This document shows, piece by piece, positions 36,787 to 49,629 of a DNA stretch of 64,000 nucleotides (the first letter of the stretch is position 1; every line of letters begins with the position of its first letter). The stretch is from NCBI GenBank assembly GCA_037074615.1, contig CM073562.1:15485001-15549000 (forward strand), read 5' to 3'. The DNA comes from Leucaena leucocephala. Taxonomy: Eukaryota; Streptophyta; Magnoliopsida; Fabales; Fabaceae. Under the pieces are notes generated by a model, which was not told where the DNA came from, did not search any database, and worked only from the letters and a program-made list of their open reading frames with translations. Position numbers and translations under genes: made by a program.

Positions 36787-38751
36787 TTTTTTTTTCAATT
36801 ATTATTGCAAGTGTCGACGTTTTATTGAGTAAAAGCATGTGAATAACAGTGAGTGATAGAAATTATGAATAAATCATTAATGATACCATTATTAAAATGA
36901 TAAGTACAGTAAAAGTAAATCTTTAAAAATATAGTACAAACAAGAATGTCATAAACCAAAATTTTAAAAGTACATTTTATCACAAGAAAATTAAAAATAC
37001 AGAAATAGCATGGACATTTGACAGGAGACAAATTGTGGGGTGTCCATATTTGTTCCTCTTCCATCGCTATCTTATTAATTAATTTTCCAATCTTTTGTGA
37101 AGGTAGCCCCAAAAAGATTGGCAAAATGATCCAAAGCATTTAGATGGCACCAAAATATCATCATAATGGTATTTGGTGAGAAGTAGGACCACAATTTCAC
37201 AATACTCAACTTTCTTTTGACATGTGAGTAGCCTCTTCATTTCTCTTGGCCCACCATAAAGTTTCAATCATAAACCTATCCACATGCATCCCTCATACTT
37301 TATGAGCTTTCACAGTGACTATTGTCCACTCACAAATTTTGTTAGAAGTGTCAAATTTCAATCTTTGCAAGTGAAAGTGACTTTGAAGTGAAAATGAAAT
37401 AGTAAAAAAAAAAAAATTAAAACTCCCCCCACTTCTCCGTGTTTTTTTTTTAAAAATAATTTATAAATTTCTATAATTTTACCTTATTTTTAATTGGGTT
37501 CTTATAATTTTTTAATTGAGTTCTTATGATTTCCTCATATACTAATCAGTTTCTATACTCATACTTTGCTAAATGTTAATTTGTAAGAGAAACCATATTA
37601 GTCTGATAACATAGCTCTCATTCATAATATCCCTAGATTAATTTTGCCATATAAATTTAGATAAAATCAAAATCAATCAGCTTACATATTATATATACAA
37701 GGAAACAACTGAGTATAATAACTTTTATTTTTTGAAAATTTACAAGTTACTTAATCAATATCCACATCAGCCCTAATTAATATATTATGACTGGGACTAA
37801 TGGCTATAAATAAGAAATTATAAGGATCTAATCACCTAATAATAAAAAGAAAAAAAAACTAATCAAAAATAAAGTAAAACTATAATCACTGGAATTAATT
37901 TTTTCTTTCTTTTTTTTTAATTTAAAAACATGTTAGAAGTTTTTAACTTGAGTTGTCAATCCTCCTTACATGGATTGATATTTGAAACTTTCAGAACATA
38001 ATGAAAACAATGAAAGGATGACAAGAAAGCATTTGTTTGACTTTATGCTTATTTGTCCCTATTCAAATGCCTTATCTTTATTGTACCAAAAAAAAATGCC
38101 TTATCTTTAGATTTGAGCACAACGTTCTGATTTTAGTTTTAAACAATAAATACTTGAATATCTCCTTTGATTAAGAGGGTTTATCCTTAATTTTGAATCT
38201 ATTAGGAGTTACTTAAGTCACTTTTTAACAATTTTGATAGTTATCATGCAATTTTGAAATTCTAAGTTGTAATGCTTTTTTCAAAAACAAAAATATTTGT
38301 ATGTATATTTGTTTTAAAGAAAGAAAAAAAATCCAAATCCAATTATCTTACTCAGTTTGGTTGTACATGTTAGACAGCACACCTGAACCAAGTTTATTAA
38401 ATTAAATAAAATATAACTAGTGTAGCTTTTCTCAGCTTACCAAGTTAGCTATAGTCTATTATTGAAAATATCTTAGATATATTTAAAGCATTCAAACAAT
38501 ACTCATTTAGTCACTTAAACCTGATAGAAACTTTTTGGCTGCCGGATAGACAGATTTGAACAAAGCTTTAAGTGAAAATTTTTAAATTCAAATTCAAATA
38601 GTGAAAAAGTTACAAATGAGACATAAATAAAAATAAACAAAAGATAAAGAGACGTACTGATCACAACAAATACATATAACATAAAAAAAAACAGAGAAAT
38701 ACGTACCAAAATTTGGGCATGGCACTCTATTTGTTTGACTTGTTATATATT
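36787..38751. other. AT-rich intergenic region
   Basis: Nearly 2 kb of AT-rich sequence with homopolymer runs. Only short chance open frames are seen. Parts (about 37440-37860) look like old degenerate repeat DNA, but I cannot assign a family. Confidence 0.4.
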
Positions 38752-39700
38752 CAACAGCAATAAATCTTATCATATTAAATAGAGCTAGTTATACAGATCA
38801 TACAATATTATTGTACTCTATCTAAAATTAAATCTTTAGATAGATTATTGATCAGGAGATCTCGCTCAATGATCTCGTTGAACGTTATCTTTAGCTTTCC
38901 TCTACTCCTTTTAACTAGAGTCCATACTGTTTGATCCACCCTTCTCACCGACGCACCCCTTGGCCTTCTTTACACATGTCCAAACCATCTAAGACGATTC
39001 TTTATCAATTTCTCTTCAATAAGTGTCACGCTAACTCTTCCCCGTATTTATTCATTATGAATCTTATCTTTTCTTATATGCCCACACATCTATCTCAATA
39101 TCCTCATCTCATTTATCCCAACTTTATACTCTTGCTGTCCTTTTAAAGCCTAATATTCATTTCCATAAAGTATTGATGGTCATATAGCAGTGCGATAAAA
39201 CTTTTCTTTTACTTTATTTAGTATTTTCCAATCACATATAACCCCTGTAGTATTTCTCTATTTAAACCACCCAGCCTGAATTCTATGATTAACATCCTCC
39301 AAAATTTTATCATCCTTCTGTATAATTGATCCTAAATATTTGAACTTATTTATTTGTAGAATAGCTTGATCTCCCAATCTAACCTCCAAGTTACTTATAA
39401 TTTGCCTCTTATCAAAATTACAATACATATATTCAGTTTTCTTCTACTCAGTCGAAAACCCTTCGACTCTAAAATACTTCTCCATAACTTAAGTTTAAAA
39501 TTAATTTCTTCTTTTGACTCCACCACAAGAATTGTATCGTTCGTAAAATACATGTATTTAGGGATTTTTTCTTGAATAGGTTTAATCAGAATATCTACTA
39601 TTAGATTAAATAAATAATGACTCAATGATGATCCCTGATATAGATTAATCCTTATGGAAAAATTCCTGATGTAGACTAATCCTAATGTTAAATATATTTT
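38752..39700 (-). mobile_element. Degenerate LINE 3' fragment with reverse transcriptase remnant
   Basis: On the minus strand, about 39680-39395 encodes a worn reverse transcriptase block: LYQGSSLSHYLFNLIVDIL, then YFTNDTILVVESKEEINFKL (F/YxDD-type site altered to TND) and ESKGFRLSRRKLN. The 3' part (near 38860-39000) matches the second LINE piece at 60815-61060, which encodes LRWFGHIQ. Stops and frameshifts are frequent. The left end, ending ATTAAATAGAGCTAGTTATA on the plus strand, is the element's 3' terminus. A short internal duplication lies at about 39633-39685. Confidence 0.75.
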
Positions 39701-40841
39701 TCTCAAAATATAAATATTTTTATATATTTTAATTAAATTATACTATTTTAATCATATTAAGTTAACTTGAATTTAACTATGAATTACTTACCTTTAAACT
39801 GTTGTCTCAACCAATTTAAAGATAAGTTTTAGTACCTTGCTTTAAACGTAATTTTCCCAAATTATCTTCTCTTGGATTTTTTGGCCAACTACCCAAATAT
39901 AAATCCAACAGCCAAGAGAAAGAGTGAGGGAATTAATGAAGTTGTTGAAGAGCATAAATCAAACGTATTTTAATTCCAAAGGGTTTTCACATCCCCACCA
40001 AATATTTTCGGCAAAAATACAGAGTCTTTGTGAGAGAGAGAGATAAATGCCACCGACAAGTACATCACAGCCAACAAATGACAGCAAACTATAGCATCTC
40101 TCTGTTCCATCCAACAAAGCAGAAAAAAGCAGAGTTCTCAACAAAATGTAATAAATGACTCATGGACCACATATGCAACTTCTCCAGGTGTCAAATAAGA
40201 AGAAGAACAAACAGACCATGGGAGTTAGATTTTGCCAAATGGACTCATCGTATAAACTAATATTCAAATTCTTCTTAAACAAAATATATATTTAACATCT
40301 CCCAAATGTCTTGAATAAGATTACCTTAGGAGAATGCAAAATCAAACGGATGAAAATAATGCACAATGGAGATTGTACCAGAAAAAAGCAGAGGCAATAA
40401 ATTTGATGTTTCTTACCCAAGCAATGCAATGAAATAGGATTATCAGGTTCCATCATATCAAAACTAATACATGAACAAACTTTCAGCTTTGTTTGATGAT
40501 TTGACTACAAATTGTCTTAGCGGAAGTGAATCATATTGAACTAGTGACCATTCAGATCATTTGAAAACACAAAAAATGATCTTGATGACCAAAATTTGTC
40601 CAAAATAACTCAGTTTTACTCCATAAATTAAGACGATCTCTATACATGAGATGATAATACTCCATACAGACCTAAGGTTTCTGTCAAGTCCTCTGATAAA
40701 AACACAGACATGTTAAAGAAAATTTCTTCAGAAAATCAATCATGTGAAGTTAAATTGTGAAAATATATTCGAGTGTCCTGTTTCTACCGGAGAACTTGAT
40801 TGATGCCTAAGTTTGTTCTCATGACAGACCTAGAACCAAAA
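39701..40841. other. 3' flank of the receptor-like kinase gene
   Basis: AT-rich spacer and probable 3' UTR of the minus-strand kinase. No further feature found. Confidence 0.4.
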
Positions 40842-43464
40842 TCAGTGAGAAGATATAACATCGATCGGATCAGGATTTTGGATTCGGTCTTGATCACGTT
40901 TCAAGCTAGCCTCTCGTAACTCTTCAATGCGCTTCGTGACTTCTGACATCGATGGGCGATTATCAGGGTACGGAGCGACACAATCAACTGCGAGTTGCAA
41001 CAATTGAACCATCTCCTCCTCGACATTCTGATACCTGAGAAGCTCAAGATCGAACACCTCGGAGGTCCACTCTTCTCTGACAACAGATTGAACCCATCTA
41101 GGTAGGTCTACTCCTTCATCATTCAAGAGTGCGTGGGCCGGGGCCTTCCCCGTAAGCAATTCCAAGAGCAATACTCCAAAGCTATAGACATCCGCCTTCT
41201 GAGATACCTTGCGAGGATCAGTTACCTCAGGAGCACGGTACCCGGTGACTCGGTTCGGAGTGGAGGAGGGACTAGCGAGGTGAGCGAGGCCAAAGTCGGA
41301 TACTTTAGCGTCCAAGGATCTGGTGAGGAGGATGTTGGATGATTTTATGTTTCCATGAGAAAAATTAGTCCCTTGTGAGTGAATGTACTCAATGCCTCTA
41401 GCAGCTCCAAGAGCAATGCCTGATCTCGCTTCCCAATTCAGTGGCCCCCTACCAGCCCCTTTGTTTCCTGCAACAAGAAATTGTTAACAAACTTGAAATA
41501 TCATCGTTCATGCTTATGATTCATGAGGTGTTTTTTGGTCAGATTTATGTTTAACATAGATCATAGGATTCAAAGTCAGAGAAATAAAAAAGTATAAAAC
41601 CAAGGAAAACACTATAAGAACTGAACCCCTGAACTACTTAAAAAAAAAAAAATTAATCTTTTAATCCAAACTCAATACAACTCAATCCTTATAGGTTGAC
41701 TTGATTAAACCTTAATTCTAAATTTAACTCACTACAACCCAATCCTTATAATTTTAAATAGCCCAAACTATATCAATTGAGTTGTATTTAGTCAAAATTA
41801 AGATATTATAAGAAATAAACTCCATCAATCAACCAATTCTTTCATATTTACTTCCGTATTACCATACCAGGAGAAAAAAGTAGGAAAAGATGGTGCTCAA
41901 TTAAATGCAGTTTCATTCAAGTAGGAAAAAGTAATTGAAGGGGATACATAATAAGCAAGGTTATGAACAATCAGGTGACTGATAACAATAAAGCAATCTC
42001 ATGTCAAAAGATCAAAATAACAGAAATTATTGTAAAACAATCATAACCTCAAACCATGGAAAAGAAGAATAAGGTAAGGAAAGAAACAGAAGGAATCCAA
42101 ATGAGCTCACCATGCAAAAGTGCAGATAAACTTCCTGTGGGAATGTAATCATAAACAAGAAGCTTTTCTTCTCCGCTATAATAGTAAGCCATGAGAGGAA
42201 CCAAATTCTCATGATTCATTGTTCCTACTGCTTCAATCTTCTCCTTCAACTCTGTTTCAGAAATCCTCACATCCCTCAATCGCTTCACCGCCACCACAGG
42301 CCCATCCTCAAGAGTCGCCTTATAGGCTGTTCCAAATGTTCCTTTGCCCAAAACTTCTGCAGAAGCCCTAAGCAAATCCTCAAGATCAAACACCTTCTGT
42401 GAATGTCCAAAAAATACCAGCTTTTTCGCTGCGGCGCCGTTCTCGGTCGCCGACGACGCCGCCGCAGTCTCCCCCGCAGCAGCCAAGTAGGCATTACTGT
42501 GTTCCAGTTCTGAAACCGGTTTGTCGCCTCGAATTGGCACTTCAAGATGCTTCTCAGTTAAAAAGTCCAGCGACCTTGTCTTCTGATTACTGCTCTTTCG
42601 GCATAATATGATCAGAGCGAAAAGAATCAACAGAAGACACACTGCCGATCCTACAACGATTCCGGCAATGGCACCACCTGAAAGTTTCTTCTTCTTCTTC
42701 ATGTTTCTCTCATTGTTTACAATCTCAGGCGTCGGAGATTTTCCCATTCCAGTTCCGGCTCTGGTTCCGGTTCCATTTACGTCTCCTGGACAAAGATTGA
42801 GGGGTTTCCCACATAGGGAGGTTCCTAGAAATGAATCTTTGGCGAAAGTTTGTAACTTTTCTGGCACTGAACCATTCAGCATATTGTTTGAAACATTGAA
42901 TTGTTCAAGGTTTACAAGGTTTAACTTGGGGATGGCACCTGAGAGATTGTTGTTTTCAAGGAACAAAGTTCTCAGCCTCGTCAAATTGTTGAAACCCAAC
43001 GGAATTGAGCCGGAAAACTTGTTGGACGCCAAATTAAGCCGGACCAAGTCCGGTAAAGCAAACAGGAAATCTGGAATTTCACCGGAGAGAAGATTCTGCT
43101 GCAAGTAAAGGTTACGAAGATTAACGCAAGAAGCGAGATCTTCAGGAAGCACACCTTTCAAAGCATTGAAACGCAAGCTCAGAGTTCGAAGACGAGTTAA
43201 GTTGCCGAAAATGCCGGTGTGAATTGAGCCGGAAAGCGCAACGCCGGGAAGATGAAGCTGGACGACACGGTCGTTTTCGCACTGGACTCCGAACCACTTG
43301 CATGGACTCTGCTCAGAAACGTTCCAGAAAAGGGTTCGGCCACCGACGGCCGAACGGAGAGAAACGAGAGCGAGTCTCTCAGAAGCCAGATCTGGTCTAA
43401 CCAGAGGAAGCAAAACCAGGAAGAAACTGAGCAAAATGGACAGTTTATGAAGCAGCATTATCAT
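40842..43464 (-). CDS. LRR receptor-like pseudokinase, RKL1/RLK902 type
   Basis: Two exons on the minus strand, 43464-42111 and 41467-40842, give 659 aa (family about 650). The order is a signal peptide (LLHKLSILLSFFLVLLPLV), an LRRNT cap with CKWFGVQCE, about five leucine-rich repeats, a basic KKKKK stretch, a membrane span near 264-288 (GAIAGIVVGSAVCLLLILFA), a juxtamembrane region and a kinase-like domain. The VAIK lysine is present (VVAVKRL) and DFG is kept (509-511), but the catalytic HRD is HGN (489-491). The catalytic Asp is therefore missing, as in RKL1 and RLK902, and phosphotransfer is doubtful. RLK902-type proteins act at the plasma membrane in defence and stress signalling through partner kinases. 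The single intron falls after LSALLHG, phase 1. Start is the first ATG before the signal peptide. Confidence 0.94.
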
Positions 43465-46079
43465 GCTGGGTTTTAGCTGTCAACACTGTAAATTCTATCA
43501 GATAAGAAGAAGAAGAAGAACAAAGGAGGGTGTGAGGTGGAGATAGAGGTGCTTTTGGGTGCTTTTAATGTTCAAAGAAAAAGGAAGGAAGAGAAAGAAC
43601 AACCATTTAGAGACATGGGAATTGGGAAAACTCCATTAACAGAGAGGATGATGAAGGTCTCTGTGCATACTTGCTTTTGGTTTTGTCTATTTTTCTTATT
43701 GTCATTGAGGGCCCCATAAGAGATTGACTCCATTAAGAAAGATAATGACATTTTGGGCCAACATAATTCTAAAATTGTGCTGAAGGCCCAAGGAATTGAA
43801 ATGAAAATGTGTTAAAGTAATATTCCCAATAAGTGATAAATAAATTAATTTTATTTAAATAAAATTTTGAGTTTAAGTTTTAACATATATAAAAAAATTT
43901 TGTTAGGAGACTTACCCACTATAACTAGGTGCGTAACATGAGTCAAATTTAGATGTAGTCGAAATAAAATTCTAATAAATTGAATGAACAACTAAAAAAA
44001 ATATACACAATCTAATTAATAAGAAAATGACTTATAATTTTAAAAAAATAGTATATAATTTTAATCAAATCCTATTATTAGATATAAAAATTTTATTAAT
44101 AAATAATTTATAAATATCTTTTGAATTTAGAGATATATCATGACTATGATGAACTCTAAGATCAATTTCATCTAAATTTTTTTATTATCCAAAAAGTAAA
44201 AAATCTAAAATAACCCTAATGTGAGATGTTATCCTATAACTTTACAAGTCTCAATGCTCAAATATTGATGAGAAATTATTTTTCCTAAATTATTATTTAC
44301 TCAAATTTCATATATATTAACGTGTAAAAATCAGCTGGTTATTATCAATTGCTGAATTTAAATTTGTTAATTTTTTTATGATAACTTGAAATTTTATTTT
44401 AAAATGAAACCTAAAACAACCATAGATTATCAAAATCCACATATGTTATTATAGTTACTTATTATTTTTTTTAGGATAACTTGAAATTTTATTTTAAAAT
44501 TGCATCCTAATCTAACTAGAGATTAACGTGTCAAATTAGAATATGTTGTTGTTAACCACATAAATTAAAATTATGTTAAGATAAAATTAAATAAATGATA
44601 ATATAAAAGAAAGTTATTTATCAAAATTTGAACTATTTATCTATCTTGCATTTGTATTTATAGATATTTAGACTTCACATCAAAACATATTTTCACTTCA
44701 ATCTTATGAGGAGGCTGTAAAAATAATTAGAATTATATAGGCCTAAAATGTCGTTATCCTTGTGGGTCCCCCAAATGCTTTTGTTTTTTCTTCCCCGAGG
44801 ATTTTAATATTGGAGATAGTATTATTCATTTCTTTGGATTCTCTCCACGAGGGGAAGGAAACTCATTTCATTGGTTAAATAAAATAAAATTGAAGCATCC
44901 TATGCGCAATTTTAACCATAACCTATGATTTATTTTCTTTTTAATTAAAAAAAGTTACAAATATACTTCACAGTAAAAGATTAGAAAGCAAATAAAATGT
45001 ATAGGTTACGGCATAAATAACACTTAAATTAAGAATTATTATAAAATATATTGTTATTTGTTTTATAAAATTAATCAATAGTTTATAAAATGTGATAAAT
45101 AAATTGATTTAAATTTAAATGGTATTTTTTTATTTTCCCATTGCAGAATATATCGTTAATAAGTTTGCTATATTTAAATGTAAATTTTATTGTATTATTT
45201 TAAAAATCATATTTTTTTTTTATAATGACATGATACATTTTACAATTTAATTACAAATTGTACGTACATTTATCATGTTATTAGTAGAAATATATTTATT
45301 CATACGGATTTTATAGTAATTTTGTAATTTTATAATTTATAATTCATGATGATATAAAAATACGCATAAGGGATTTTTTTTTTCAAATTTATCATATGTA
45401 TTTTCTATTTTTTTTCATTTAATTTGATTCTGTCTTTTAGGACAACCACCTCTTTCGATTTCTTGGGAAGTATTAATTTCAAACCCACAAACAACAACCT
45501 CGTTGCCTTTTACACTCAAAAATTAGGTGTAGCTTTTTTACTTTTTTTGGCTTTAAGAATTAAAACAGAAGTAAATTTGTTTGATACACAATATATATTA
45601 ATTAAATTTTATTATATCAATTTTTTTATACAAAAATTTATAAGACATCAATTATTTTTAAATATCTAAAAGTTAAAATATATCCCCAAACGCTATGAAT
45701 ATAATTATAAAATAGTATTATTTAAATATTAAATATGCTCTAAATAGTCTTATATCTCACCTTTTTATCGCTTGAACTCACGGATGAATTATCATATCAA
45801 AATTAAAATAAGATGGAAATGCCAAAGATCACAAAAACCAACTAAAAAATTAATTAGGTTTTATAACTCAAAGATTATATAACTGTGTATATAATGAAGA
45901 AAAGTATTGTTTCATTGAGTCTAAAATCTTCCAACCGAATCCATGGCATAAAAGAAAACTCTATCTTAGCAATCTAACGCACTAATGCATTAGCAACAAG
46001 GACGGTTGAATGGAATTAATAATCAGACATTAAGAAGAAATGAAAAAGCCATGCTAAGACAAAAATTTAACATTGCTAA
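43465..46079. other. RLK promoter and AT-rich spacer
   Basis: The first ~250 bp are the leader/promoter of the minus-strand kinase, with an (AGA)n run at about 43504-43520. The rest is AT-rich. A GC-richer patch at about 44745-44890 shows no coding frame, and the open frame at 45424-45669 has no recognisable content. A SINE-like relic lies at 43835-43985. Confidence 0.45.
43835..43985 (+). mobile_element. Decayed SINE copy related to 23222-23390
   Basis: The block GAGACTTACCCACTATAACT, then TGTAGTCGAAATAAAATTCT, parallels the body of the SINE at 23222-23390. The tRNA-like head is almost gone and a short A-run ends it. Confidence 0.45.
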
Positions 46080-46837
46080 CGGCACAAAGACAAAATAAAT
46101 TTAATAACCATACGACTTGAACAAAACATCGACAGTAATCAGATCCAACAACCTTTTTTTAATAGAAACAAACAAACATAGGGTCTCAACTTGTTTCAAT
46201 TCAACAACAAACCAACCAATCATAATTGACACATGTAATAAAAAATAGACTCGTATTCTATAAGAACGTGAGTTCGATATCTGCTAATATTGTGAAGGTT
46301 TTTTTAGTAGACGATCTCGTAACTTCCTTGTAAGCATTCTCTGAGTTTTAAGACTGTACTCTAACCTTAATAGGGGACCGATGTCAAATTTACCTAAACT
46401 TTTTTATACTAGAAAAATAAAATTAACAGCAAACCCATAGAAACTTCTCAGCCGCATCATCCTCTTATTTATCAAGAAGATATCCAATAACAGTTTGAAA
46501 AGTTATTATGTCAGGGATGCACTAATTGTCTTCCAATTTATAAAGGAGGCCTTTGCCTCATCAAACAAACCACCTTTGCAAAGTCATTTGATCATAATTT
46601 TATAAGACGCAACATCTAGATGGCAACTTTGATCTAAAGATACTGAAAAAATCTCTCGTCATATTTAGTCTTCCACCTCTGCACAAACTATCAATGAGAA
46701 TACTGTAAAGTGCAAACAGTAGTAGGCCAGATTTCTTCTCTTACAATATTTTCAACTAATGCAATTGCTCGATGAAGATCCTGCCTTTAAAATAATGCAT
46801 ATAACAATATATAAGTGATTATATTAGGGGGATGACT
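46080..46837 (-). pseudogene. Duplicated 3' part of the PPR gene (tandem copy)
   Basis: This segment is a diverged copy of 46870-47420, in the same orientation. Shared stretches include AGGCCTTTGCCTCATCAAAC, TTAGTCTTCCA, TGCAATTGCTCGAT and GTGATTATATT. It covers the last PPR motifs and the 3' flank. Many stops break it. A ~230-bp insertion (46206-46436) interrupts it relative to the intact copy. Confidence 0.8.
46206..46436 (+). mobile_element. SINE-like insertion in the duplicated PPR tail
   Basis: This block is absent from the matching place in the neighbouring copy (near 46985-47000). It contains a B-box-like GTGAGTTCGATATCTGC and an A-rich end (TAGAAAAATAAAA). The tRNA-related head suggests a SINE, though no clean target duplication was found. 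Confidence 0.5.
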
Positions 46838-46992
46838 TAATTAATGAAACCAAAGAAAACACAGAATAGTGGAAGGTAATGTTACATTAAATAAAATCAA
46901 CATATGACTTGAACAAAATATTAACACCAATCCGATCCAACAACTTTTAGCAGAAATAAACAAGCAAAAGAGCGCCTTACCTTGTTTCATTT

Positions 46993-48663
46993 TCACAAGC
47001 CCTTAGAAACCATCCTATGAAGAAGCTCCTCCGCCTTATCCTCCTCATCTTTTTCCAGAAGATGTCCGATAATAATTTTAAAAGTTACTACATCAGGAAG
47101 AAGGCCATTGTCTTCCATTTTGTCAAGGAAGGCCTTTGCCTCATCAAACAAACCATCTTTACAAAGTCCTTCAATCATAATAGTATAAGACACAACATTT
47201 AGATGGTAAACTTCCATCAAAAGATACTGAAAGATCCCTCTCGCCTTATTTAGTCTTCCAACTGTGCACAAACCATCAATGAGAATATTGTAGGTTTGGA
47301 CAGTAGGTCGGATTTTCTCTTTGACAATATGATCAAATAATGCAATTGCTCGATCAAGATCCCGCCTTTTGCATAATGCATGTAACAAGACATTATAAGT
47401 GATTATATTCGGAGGATGACACTTTGACGCATCTCATCAAGAAGATCACAAACAGATGAGATTCTTCCTCCTTTGCACAAGCCATCAATTAGAGAATTAT
47501 AACTTACAGTGTTGGGAACCAAATTTCTCAAACGAATTTTCTTAAAGAGATATATGGCCTCATCCAATCTTTTGTTCTTACAATATCCATCAATCAAAAT
47601 ATTATAACTCCACAAATCCGGTCTCAAACCACTTTTAACCATCCTATTAAATACTTCCATGGCTTCGTGCACATTATTGATCATACAATATCCACCCATT
47701 AATCTGTTATACGAAACAACAGTAGGCTTTTGACCAATCTTAATGATTTTGGCAAACACAGCTTGAGCCTCTATGATCCGTCCATCTTTACCAAATGCAT
47801 CCACCAATATATTAAAGGAAATAACGTCCAAAAGTTGATGCCTCTTTGAAACATATCATTGAGCAACTGAGTAACTTCTTTCCATTGATGGATTTTGCAG
47901 AATCCATCAATTAGAGTGTTGTATGTAACCGTGCTAGGAAATATTTCTTGGTCAATCATTTCTGAAAACAAACCAAGCGCCTCGCTGACAAATCCATCCT
48001 TGCAAAGTGCAGCGATGACTGTATTGTACATAACTACATTAACTACATCAGGCTTCATTGCAAGTCTAGGCAGCTTTCGGAGTAATTTGACAGCAGATGT
48101 TATTTTCCCCATTTTACACAATCCATTGATTATTGTGGCATAACTAACTTCATTCAAAAAGTATCCTTTTGTAATTAGCTCATCATGAAAATCCAATGCG
48201 TCCCCAACCATATTCTTGATACAGAGTCCCTTCAATAATGTAGTCAAAGTTATAGTACTCGGTTGAAAACCCATCTTGAAAATCTTCCCCAATACAGAAA
48301 AAGAAGAATCCAACTGACCCGCATGGCAGTAACAGTTGATCAAAATGTTCAGAAAAACCAAAGATGGAGTGAAACCCTTCAACTCCACCTGAGAAGAAAG
48401 TGAAATAGCAGTGGGATACCGCTTCATCTTGACAATGGCTCCTAAAGTTTTGTTAATTTCGAAGATGGAGGGGGACGCCTACGGAGCATGCGATTGAATG
48501 AAGCAACGACGACTGCAATGTCGTTTGGGTTTGGAGAATGGGAATGAAGGAAGAACTTGAAATGGAGGGTATGAGGTAAAGAGATAAGGAAGCGAGAAGA
48601 AGGCAAGGGAGTAAAGAGGGGAAATCGAAGGAAGACATACCTTGTAGCCGTAGAGAATAGCAT
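46993..48663 (-). pseudogene. Pentatricopeptide repeat protein gene (P-class, Rf-like) broken by frameshifts
   Basis: Similarity to P-type PPR proteins runs from a mitochondrial-type leader (MLFSTATRYVFLRFPLF, 48663) to DKAEELLHRMVSKGL (stop near 46993), with about 11-12 motifs of 35 aa such as NILINCYCHAGQLDSSFSVL and YNILIDGYCKNKRLDEAIYL. Four consecutive frames are needed: 48663-48442, 48427-47771, 47831-47403 and 47388-46993. The breaks fall near 48450 (after RRPPPS), near 47835 (after FQRGIN) and near 47418 (after LLDEMRQS). The first and last are explained by one missing base each. Rf-like PPRs bind organelle RNA and turn over fast. Either this is a pseudogene, or the assembly has several indel errors. 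No intron with GT-AG sites was found to explain the breaks. Confidence 0.85.
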
Positions 48664-49629
48664 CTTCCTTCACAGAACAAAATGAGATTCCGGCGAGTGA
48701 CGACTGTTCGAACTCGGAAAGATGATCAGTGGGCAACAACTCACCAACATCGAACCTGGGGACTGCTTTGAATTGATGAATTCTGATTTATTTAAAATAT
48801 ACGAAATACATTCTCTTTTAGAATTACTATAATATAAAACTTTTCACCCCAAACAGAAAAAAAGTAATTAAATTGACGGGATTAACAGATAACTTTTGAG
48901 TTGTTTGACAAGGAAAAAAATCATTTTAGTTAATTGTTTTAAAATCACGTTACGTATTTTTATTTTATTATATAAAGTTTAGAAGATGTGTGGGACCGGG
49001 ATACGTAATTTTTTTAATTAAAATGCTAAACTTTGTTATTTATTTATTTATTTATTTTTATTAAAGGATTTTGCTATTTTACATACAGCATATTGCCAAT
49101 ACTCTTGATATAATTAAAAATTGAATAAAATTCACTTACCTGCCTCTCTTTTATCATCTTAATCAAAAAAATAATCATTGTATTTTTAAAAATTCATATG
49201 AACTTCAGCTAAAATTAAGAGTTATATACTATAAGCATTCCTATTTTCAAAAAAAAAAAAAAAAGAGTCATCCACTGTAATTAAATCATACCACTTTGGT
49301 CTCATTATTAACACATATCATTACTTTTTTTTTAATTATTTGTTTCCCCCTCCCTTTTGGCTTCTCTCCTAGATCATAATGAAGCATCTGCCATTTTGCT
49401 TTTGGATTTTGTTTCAGCTTATTCTTTATTATTTGATTTGTTTAGCTTTTCTGGAGAATTGTTTTTAGATTCCGTATAAGATAATTTATTATTCAATAGT
49501 TTTATGAAATCTTCAAATTATTATCATATTGTAAGGGATTTCTTAGTAAAAGATTTCAATTATAGAAAGATAAACTAATGACTCAAGATCAAGAGAATCA
49601 AAGTGTGTAAAACTAACAAATTAAATGAT
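48664..49629. other. PPR upstream region and AT-rich spacer
   Basis: The first ~120 bp are the possible leader of the PPR gene. The remainder is AT-rich with a poly-A run near 49250. No feature assigned. Confidence 0.4.

Noticed and set aside
42027..43108. Several 60-166 codon frames opposite the receptor kinase
   Set aside because: Shadows of the minus-strand coding exon.
45424..45669. 81-codon frame in the spacer near 45.5 kb
   Set aside because: AT-rich, low complexity and no family resemblance.
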